From positions 62,001 to 126,000 of the forward strand of contig NZ_MWOK01000010.1 in assembly GCF_012932145.1 (NCBI RefSeq): a DNA stretch of 64,000 nt. The letters run 5' to 3'. Position 1 is the stretch's first letter; each line of letters begins with the position of its first letter. Shown here piece after piece: positions 58,354 through 64,000 of the stretch. Under the pieces are notes generated by a model. It searched no databases, was not told where the DNA came from, and saw only the letters and a list, made by a program, of their open reading frames with translations. This DNA is from Acidovorax sp. SRB_14. Its GTDB lineage: Bacteria; Pseudomonadota; Gammaproteobacteria; Burkholderiales; Burkholderiaceae_C. Position numbers and translations under genes: made by a program.

Positions 58354-61300
58354 GCCGACTCTCCCTGTTGCTGCACCGCGAAGGCGCGTTCGTCCTGGCG
58401 TGGCGTGTCCAGCCAATCCACCTTGTGCATCTTGCGCACGACGACGAATTCGTCGCGGTTGGTGCCGATGGTTCCGTAGTAGTTGAAGCCGTACGACAGC
58501 TGCGCGTAGCCGCCGATCATGTGCGTGGGTTTCAGGACGACGCGCGTGACCGAGTTGTGGATGCCGCCACGGTGCCCCGTGATCTCCGAGCCGGGCGTGT
58601 TGACGATCTTTTCCTGCGCGTGGTACATGATCACCATGCCGGGTTTGATGCGCTGGCTGACCACGGCACGCGCGGTGAGCGCGCCGTTGACGTTGTAGGC
58701 CTCGACCCAGTCGTTGTCCTCTACGCCGATCGCCCTGGCGTCGTCTTCGCTGAGCCAGACGATCGGGCCGCCCCGGCTCAGGGTCAGCATCAGGAGGTTG
58801 TCGGTGTAGGTCGAGTGGATGCCCCACTTCTGGTGCGGCGTGATGAAGTTCAGCAGGATTTCCGCATTGCCGTTCGCGCGGATGCCGTGCACGCCGGCCG
58901 TGGCCTTCAGGTTCACGGGTGGCCGGTAGCTGGCAAAGCCCTCGCCAAAGGCGTGCATCCACGGGTGGTCCTGGTAGAACTGCTGGCGGCCGGTCAGCGT
59001 GCGCCACGGGATGTACTCGTGCACGTTGGTGTAGCCCGCGTTGTACGACACGGTTTCGGACTCGATGCCGCTCCAGGTCGGCGAGCTGATAATCTTGCGC
59101 GGCTGCGCCTGGATGTCGCGGAAGCGGATTTTTTCGTCCTCGCGGTGCAGCGCCAGGTGTGTGTGCTCGCGCCCGGTCTGCTTGCCCAGCGCAGCCCAGG
59201 CCTTCACCGCGACGTGGCCGTTGGTCTCGGGCGCGAGCTGCAGCACCATTTCGCAGGCGTCGATGTCGCTGTCAATGCGTGGCATGCCCTGCGTCACGCC
59301 GGGCTCGGTCACCACGCCGCTGAGCTGCCCCAGCTGCGTGACTTCGGTCTCGGTGTTCCACGCAATGCCCTTTCCGCCGTTGCCGATCTTGTTGAGCAGC
59401 GGGCCCACAGCCGTGAAGCGCTTGTAGACATTCGGGTAGTCGCGCTCGACCACCTGCATCTGCGGCGCCGTCTTCCCGGGAATCAGCTCGCATTCGCCGC
59501 GCTTCCAGTCCTTGACCTCGAAAGGCTGGGCCAGCTCGCCCGGGGTATCGTGCATGACCGGCGTCAGCACCATTTCCCTTTCGACGCCCAGGTGGCCGTC
59601 GCACAGCTCGCTGAACTTCTTCGCAAACCCCTTGTAGATCTCCCAGTCGCTCTTGGACTGCCACACCGGGTCCACGGCGGTGGACAGCGGGTGGATGAAG
59701 GGGTGCATGTCGCTGGTGTTGAGATCGTTCTTCTCGTACCAGGTGGCCGTGGGCAGCACGATGTCCGAATACAGGCAGGTCGTGCTCATGCGGAAGTCGA
59801 GCGTGACCAGCAGGTCCAGCTTGCCCTCGGGCGCCTGGTCGTGCCAGACCACTTCTTCGGGTTTGGCGTCTTGGGCGCCCAGATCCTTGCCCTGCACGCC
59901 ATTGGTGGTGCCCAGCAGGTGTTTGAGGAAGTATTCATGGCCCTTGCCCGACGAGCCAATGATGTTGGAGCGCCACACGAACATGTTGCGCGGCCAGTTG
60001 TCCGGGTGGTCGGGGTCTTCGCAGCTCATTTTCAGCGATCCGTCCTTCAGCGACTGGACCACGTAATCCTTGGGATCGAGTCCGGCGGCCTGCGCGTTCC
60101 TGACCACCTGCATCGGGTGGGTTTGCAGCTGCGGGGCACTCGGCAGCCAGCCCATGCGTTCGGCGCGCACGTTGTAGTCGATCATGCTGCCGCCGTAGAG
60201 CTTCTTGTCGGCCAGCGGCGAGAGCACTTCGTCGACCCCGAGCTTTTCATAGCGCCACTGGTCGGTGTGCGCGTAGAAGAAACTGGTGCTGTTCATCTGC
60301 CGCGGTGGGCGGATCCAGTCGAGCGCAAAGGCCAGCGGCGTCCAGCCGGTCTGCGGGCGCAGCTTCTCCTGGCCCACGTAATGCGACCATCCGCCGCCGC
60401 TCTTGCCGATGCAGCCGCACATCATCAGCATGTTGATGACGCTGCGGTAGTTCATGTCACTGTGGTACCAGTGGTTCATGCCGGCGCCGATGATCACCAT
60501 GGACCGGCCTTCAGTCTTGTCGGCGTTCTCGGCAAACTGGCGCGCCACGGCAATGATCTGGTCGCGCGGCACGCCGGTGATCTGCTCCTGCCAGGCCGGC
60601 GTGTAAGGGGTGTTGTCGTCAAAGTCGGCTGCCGCCAGCTCGCCCGGCAGGCCGCGTGCAATGCCGTACTGCGCCACCTGCAGGTCGAACACGGTGGCCA
60701 CCAGCACCTCCCGGGCTTCACCGTCCGTGCCGAGGGCGATGCGCTGCACCGGCACGGTGCGCACCAGCACATCGCTTTGCTCGTTGTTCGGGAAATGCTC
60801 GTGGTGGACTCCGCCGAAATACGGGAAACCCACACGGGCGCTGTCGTGGTCCGCCGCGTCGCCTTCGAGCGTGGACAGCCTGAGCGCCACATCCTTGCCC
60901 TCGCGTGCTTCCTTGGCCTCCAGGTTCCACTGCCCGGCATCGGCCCGGCCGTCCGGCCCCCAGCGGAAACCGATCGCGCCCTGCGGCGTGACGACCTGGC
61001 CGTGCGCGTCAAAGGCCACGGTCTTCCAGTCGGGGTTGTTGTCCTGTCCGAGCCGGTCGGCAAAGTCGGAGGCGCGCACATAGCGGTCGGGCACCATCAC
61101 GGATTCGCCGCTGGCCAGCGTGTGCGCCTTGAGCATGACCAGCATCGGCAAATCGGTGTAGCGGCGCGCGTAGTCGTCGAAGTAGGCCGAGCGCGGCTTG
61201 CCGTTGCCGCCAAAGTAGAAATCCTTGAGGATCACATGGCCCATCGCCATCGCGACCGCGGCGTCGGTGCCCTGCTTCGGGTGCAGCCACAGGTCGGACA

Positions 61301-62168
61301 GCTTGGCGACCTCGGAGTAGTCGGGCGTGATGGCGACGGTCTTGGTGCCCTTGTAGCGCACCTCGGTGAAGAAGTGCGCGTCCGGCGTGCGCGTCTGCGG
61401 CACGTTCGAGCCCCAGGCGATGATGAAGCTCGAGTTGTACCAGTCGGCCGACTCGGGCACGTCGGTCTGCTCGCCCCAGACCTGCGGGCTGGACGGCGGC
61501 AGGTCGCAGTACCAGTCGTAAAAGCTCATGCACACGCCACCGATCAACGACAGGTAGCGCGACCCGGCCGCATAGCTGACCATCGACATCGCCGGGATCG
61601 GCGAGAAACCGATGATGCGGTCGGCGCCGTGCTGCGCGATGGTGTAGACGTTGGACGCGGCAATGATCTCGTTGACCTCGTCCCAGGTCGAGCGCACAAA
61701 GCCTCCCAGGCCGCGCACGCTCTGGTAATCACGCCGCTTGGCGTCGTCCTGCACCACGGCGGCCCAGGCCTCGACCGGAGGCAGGGTCAAGCGTGCCTCG
61801 CGCCAGTGCTTGAGCAGACGGGCGCGCACCATCGGGTACTTGACGCGGTTGGCGCTGTAGAGATACCAGCTGTAGCTGGCGCCGCGCGAGCAGCCACGCG
61901 GCTCGTGGTTGGGCATGTCCCAGCGCGTGCGCGGGTAGTCGGTCTGCTGGGTCTCCCAGGTCACGATGCCACCCTTGACGTAGATCTTCCATGAGCACGA
62001 GCCGGTGCAGTTGACGCCGTGCGTGCTGCGAACGACCTTGTCGTGCGCCCAGCGGTTGCGGTAGGCGTCTTCCCAGGTTCGGTCTTCGGCGGTGGTGACG
62101 CCGTGCCCTCCCGAAAACGATTCCCGAGGCTGGGAAAAGTGGTTGAGGCGGTCGAGGAAATGGCTCAT
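58350..62168 (-). CDS. narG: Respiratory nitrate reductase alpha subunit (molybdopterin)
   Basis: A 1272-residue Mo-bisMGD enzyme reducing nitrate to nitrite on the cytoplasmic side. The FS0 cluster ligands are His50, Cys54, Cys58 and Cys93 and the Mo ligand is Asp222 (YCDLPPSS), the same numbers as in E. coli. The N-terminus MSHFLDRLNHFSQ is typical. The start is ATG 62168, with AGGAG seven bases upstream. It lies 34 bp after narK2 and overlaps narH. The gene is complete with no frame breaks, so dissimilatory nitrate reduction is a real capacity of this organism. Confidence 0.98.
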   Translation of the reverse strand: MSHFLDRLNHFSQPRESFSGGHGVTTAEDRTWEDAYRNRWAHDKVVRSTHGVNCTGSCSWKIYVKGGIVTWETQQTDYPRTRWDMPNHEPRGCSRGASYSWYLYSANRVKYPMVRARLLKHWREARLTLPPVEAWAAVVQDDAKRRDYQSVRGLGGFVRSTWDEVNEIIAASNVYTIAQHGADRIIGFSPIPAMSMVSYAAGSRYLSLIGGVCMSFYDWYCDLPPSSPQVWGEQTDVPESADWYNSSFIIAWGSNVPQTRTPDAHFFTEVRYKGTKTVAITPDYSEVAKLSDLWLHPKQGTDAAVAMAMGHVILKDFYFGGNGKPRSAYFDDYARRYTDLPMLVMLKAHTLASGESVMVPDRYVRASDFADRLGQDNNPDWKTVAFDAHGQVVTPQGAIGFRWGPDGRADAGQWNLEAKEAREGKDVALRLSTLEGDAADHDSARVGFPYFGGVHHEHFPNNEQSDVLVRTVPVQRIALGTDGEAREVLVATVFDLQVAQYGIARGLPGELAAADFDDNTPYTPAWQEQITGVPRDQIIAVARQFAENADKTEGRSMVIIGAGMNHWYHSDMNYRSVINMLMMCGCIGKSGGGWSHYVGQEKLRPQTGWTPLAFALDWIRPPRQMNSTSFFYAHTDQWRYEKLGVDEVLSPLADKKLYGGSMIDYNVRAERMGWLPSAPQLQTHPMQVVRNAQAAGLDPKDYVVQSLKDGSLKMSCEDPDHPDNWPRNMFVWRSNIIGSSGKGHEYFLKHLLGTTNGVQGKDLGAQDAKPEEVVWHDQAPEGKLDLLVTLDFRMSTTCLYSDIVLPTATWYEKNDLNTSDMHPFIHPLSTAVDPVWQSKSDWEIYKGFAKKFSELCDGHLGVEREMVLTPVMHDTPGELAQPFEVKDWKRGECELIPGKTAPQMQVVERDYPNVYKRFTAVGPLLNKIGNGGKGIAWNTETEVTQLGQLSGVVTEPGVTQGMPRIDSDIDACEMVLQLAPETNGHVAVKAWAALGKQTGREHTHLALHREDEKIRFRDIQAQPRKIISSPTWSGIESETVSYNAGYTNVHEYIPWRTLTGRQQFYQDHPWMHAFGEGFASYRPPVNLKATAGVHGIRANGNAEILLNFITPHQKWGIHSTYTDNLLMLTLSRGGPIVWLSEDDARAIGVEDNDWVEAYNVNGALTARAVVSQRIKPGMVIMYHAQEKIVNTPGSEITGHRGGIHNSVTRVVLKPTHMIGGYAQLSYGFNYYGTIGTNRDEFVVVRKMHKVDWLDTPRQDERAFAVQQQGESA

Positions 62169-62202
62169 CGGGAGGCTCCTTTTCGTTTCTGCAGGCAAGG
62201 GT

Positions 62203-63618
62203 TCAGCACGGCATCTCGGCGTGCTTGCGCGCGTAGTACCACCAGGTCACCACGATGCACAGGACATAAAAAACGGCGAACGTCCACAGCGCAAACTCGG
62301 GCCCGCCGGTCAGCGCAATCGAGCTGCCGTAGCTCTTGGGGATGAAGAAGCCGCCATAGGCCGCAATGGCCGCCGTGAAGCCCAGCGTGGCCGCGCCCAG
62401 CGTGTTGCCTTCTTTCTGCGCCTGCGCCACGGCGGTGGTGTCGTTGGCATCGACGCCGCGCATGGCCTCTGCCAGGAAGATGGCGGGAATCATGCTGAAG
62501 GTCGAACCGTTGCCGATGCCCGTGGTCAGGAACAGCACCAGGAAGCAGACGAAGAAGCCGGCAAAGTTGCCACCCACGCCGCCGTGCGGCAGGAACTGGA
62601 TCACGCCCACCACGGCAATCGCCATGACCGCGAAGTTCCACAGCGTCACGCGCGCGCCGCCCACCTTGTCGGCCAGCCAGCCGCCGAAGGGCCGCACCAC
62701 GGCACCGACCAGGGGGCCCAGCCACGCATAGGCCAGCGGATTGACGTCCGGGAACTGGCTCTTGATGAGCAGCGGAAAGCCCGCGGCATAGCCGATGAAC
62801 GAACCGAAGGTGCCCAGGTACAACAGGCACATCAGCCAGTTGTGTTTGCGCCGGAAGATCGCGGCCTGACTGGCGAACGAGGCCTTGGCGTCGGCGATGT
62901 CGTGCATGCCGAACCATGCGGCCAGGGACACCAGGGCGATCCATGGCACCCAGATGAAGGCGGCGTTCTGCGTCCAGACCTGCACGCTGGCGCCGTTCTT
63001 CGCGATGGTCTGCCCTTCGCCGCCAAAGATGCCGAAGATGCCGGCCGTGACCACCAGCGGGCTCAGGAACTGCACCACCGACACCCCGAGGTTGCCCAGG
63101 CCCGCGTTCACGCCCAGCGCCGAGCCCTTGCGTTCCTTGGGGAAGAAAAAGCTGATGTTGGCCATGCTGGAGCTGAAATTGCCCCCGCCCAGGCCGCACA
63201 GCAGCGCCAGCGCCAGCATGGTCGGGTAGCCGGTGGTGTTGTCCTGTACGGCGTAGCCGATGCCGACTGCGGGAATCAAGAGGGAGGCAGTGGAGATCGC
63301 CGTCCAGCGCCGGCCGCCGAACACCGGCACCATGAACGAGTAAAAGATGCGCAGCGTGGCGCCGCTGAGCGCAGGCGCCGCCGCCAGCCAGAACAGCTGG
63401 TTGCTCGAATATTTGAAGCCGAGGCCAGGCAGGCTCACGGCGACCACGCTCCAGACCTGCCAGATGGCAAAGGCCAGGAACAGCGCCGGCACCGAAATCC
63501 AGAGGTTGATCTTGGCGACGGCTTCGCCTTCGCGCTCCCAGAACGCCTTGTCTTCTGGCGTCCAGATGTGCAGGGTGCGCCCGGTGCGTGCACGCGCGGC
63601 AGGGGTAGAGGCAGACAT
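62203..63618 (-). CDS. narK: Nitrate/nitrite transporter, NarK2-type (MFS)
   Basis: A 471-residue major facilitator with 12 membrane segments. It begins with the soluble IWTPEDKAFWEREGEAVAKI seen in NarK2-like antiporters. The nitrate signatures are present in GGNFSSSMANISFFFPKERKG (helix 5) and GIGNGSTFSMIPAIF (helix 11), with the substrate Arg residues nearby. NarK2-type proteins exchange nitrate for nitrite. It lies between a second transporter gene (20 bp upstream) and narG, forming the narK1-narK2-narG head of the operon. Confidence 0.94.
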   Translation of the reverse strand: MSASTPAARARTGRTLHIWTPEDKAFWEREGEAVAKINLWISVPALFLAFAIWQVWSVVAVSLPGLGFKYSSNQLFWLAAAPALSGATLRIFYSFMVPVFGGRRWTAISTASLLIPAVGIGYAVQDNTTGYPTMLALALLCGLGGGNFSSSMANISFFFPKERKGSALGVNAGLGNLGVSVVQFLSPLVVTAGIFGIFGGEGQTIAKNGASVQVWTQNAAFIWVPWIALVSLAAWFGMHDIADAKASFASQAAIFRRKHNWLMCLLYLGTFGSFIGYAAGFPLLIKSQFPDVNPLAYAWLGPLVGAVVRPFGGWLADKVGGARVTLWNFAVMAIAVVGVIQFLPHGGVGGNFAGFFVCFLVLFLTTGIGNGSTFSMIPAIFLAEAMRGVDANDTTAVAQAQKEGNTLGAATLGFTAAIAAYGGFFIPKSYGSSIALTGGPEFALWTFAVFYVLCIVVTWWYYARKHAEMPC

Positions 63619-63638
63619 GGTGTGTGGCTTTCAGAAGG

Positions 63639-64000
63639 TCAGCGGACTGCACGCGCCGCCGGGGCGTTGGCCGGGCCCATCACATCGGTGCGACGGACTT
63701 CGGTGAAATACATCCAGATCAGCGACACCCAGACCACGCCGTACATCAGCATGAAGGCGCTGGAGCGGATGCCGGTCAGGTCCATCAGGGCGCCGAAGGC
63801 GATCGGCAGCACAAAGCCGCCCAGGCCGCCGGCCAGGCCGACGATGCCGCTGATGGCGCCGATGTTGGCTGGGTAGTCGTCGCTGATGTACTTGAAGACG
63901 CTCGCCTTGCCGAAGGCGAAGGCAATGCCCAGGATGAACATCAGCGCGGTGAACGTGTACACATCCAGGCCCAGGTGAAAGGTCCTGGGGCCGTCCACGG
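63639..64000 (-). CDS. Nitrate transporter, NarK1-type (partial, C-terminal part)
   Basis: The last ~120 residues of a second MFS protein, continuing beyond base 64000. Its visible membrane segments include YTFTALMFILGIAFAFGKAS and GAISGIVGLAGGLGGFVLPI. The latter is the second nitrate signature, followed by GALMDLTGIRSSAFMLMYGV. This pattern fits NarK1-type nitrate/proton symporters. In some bacteria NarK1 and NarK2 are fused; here they are separate adjacent genes. A methionine codon at the window edge is internal, not the start. Confidence 0.88.
   Translation of the reverse strand, partial: VDGPRTFHLGLDVYTFTALMFILGIAFAFGKASVFKYISDDYPANIGAISGIVGLAGGLGGFVLPIAFGALMDLTGIRSSAFMLMYGVVWVSLIWMYFTEVRRTDVMGPANAPAARAVR

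Overview
The window looks like chromosomal DNA of a betaproteobacterium of the Comamonadaceae (Acidovorax/Alicycliphilus type). The main reasons are high GC with strong G/C third-position bias, an XrtA/PEP-CTERM exopolysaccharide locus, betaproteobacterial families such as DUF3567 and the COG4389 'recombinase', and the short GATAGCTG...AGCGC repeats that I recall as common in this family. This is inference from gene content. I see no rRNA, tRNA, CRISPR array or insertion sequence.

Region 1 (1-12.4 kb) is an exopolysaccharide/exosortase locus on the minus strand. In transcription order it holds a polysaccharide export lipoprotein, a Wzz-type chain-length protein, a BY-type tyrosine kinase, a beta-barrel protein, an ExeA-like ATPase, a DUF3473 polysaccharide deacetylase, what looks like an N-terminal stump of a glycosyltransferase, exosortase A and an amidotransferase cut by the window edge. 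Upstream lie a UDP-glucuronate 4-epimerase, a wrecked mannose-1-phosphate guanylyltransferase (manC) and a low-molecular-weight tyrosine phosphatase that could oppose the kinase. The locus is less GC-rich than its surroundings and visibly decayed.

Region 2 (12.5-30.5 kb) is mostly housekeeping: rpe/apaG, a membrane 'recombinase', a CPA2-type antiporter, a tight run ybdK-thiL-usp-pgpA-pncC, a SulP transporter, an SEC-C protein, a kinase-like protein, an IclR regulator, an SbmA/BacA-like ABC exporter, an orphan PIN protein, an rlmL-like methyltransferase and a glycan-type methyltransferase.

Region 3 (30.6-43.2 kb) is envelope biogenesis: rpoN, lptB, lptA, dsbA, a SPOR protein, argS, psiF, then GT2, GtrA, an ArnT-like transferase, a YdjC/NaxD-like deacetylase and a second GT39 protein. 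The last group resembles the Francisella/Bordetella systems that add an amino sugar to lipid A phosphates.

Region 4 (43.2-47.9 kb) holds a LysR regulator, a fumarylacetoacetate hydrolase facing a divergent IclR regulator across a palindrome, and DUF3108 and DUF3567 proteins.

Region 5 (47.9-64 kb) serves anaerobic nitrogen and redox metabolism: hemerythrin, a small conserved protein, nitroreductase, NnrS, class II ribonucleotide reductase, carbonic anhydrase, and narK1-narK2-narGHJI with a parvulin-type isomerase. The nar genes overlap by 4 bp or sit a few bases apart, so they form one operon. NarG, NarH and NarI carry their cofactor ligands at the same residue numbers as E. coli.

A family of about 11 short imperfect repeats is scattered across the window in both orientations. 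Five copies lie inside genes (thiL, pncC, rlmL, rpoN, arnT-like) without breaking the reading frame.
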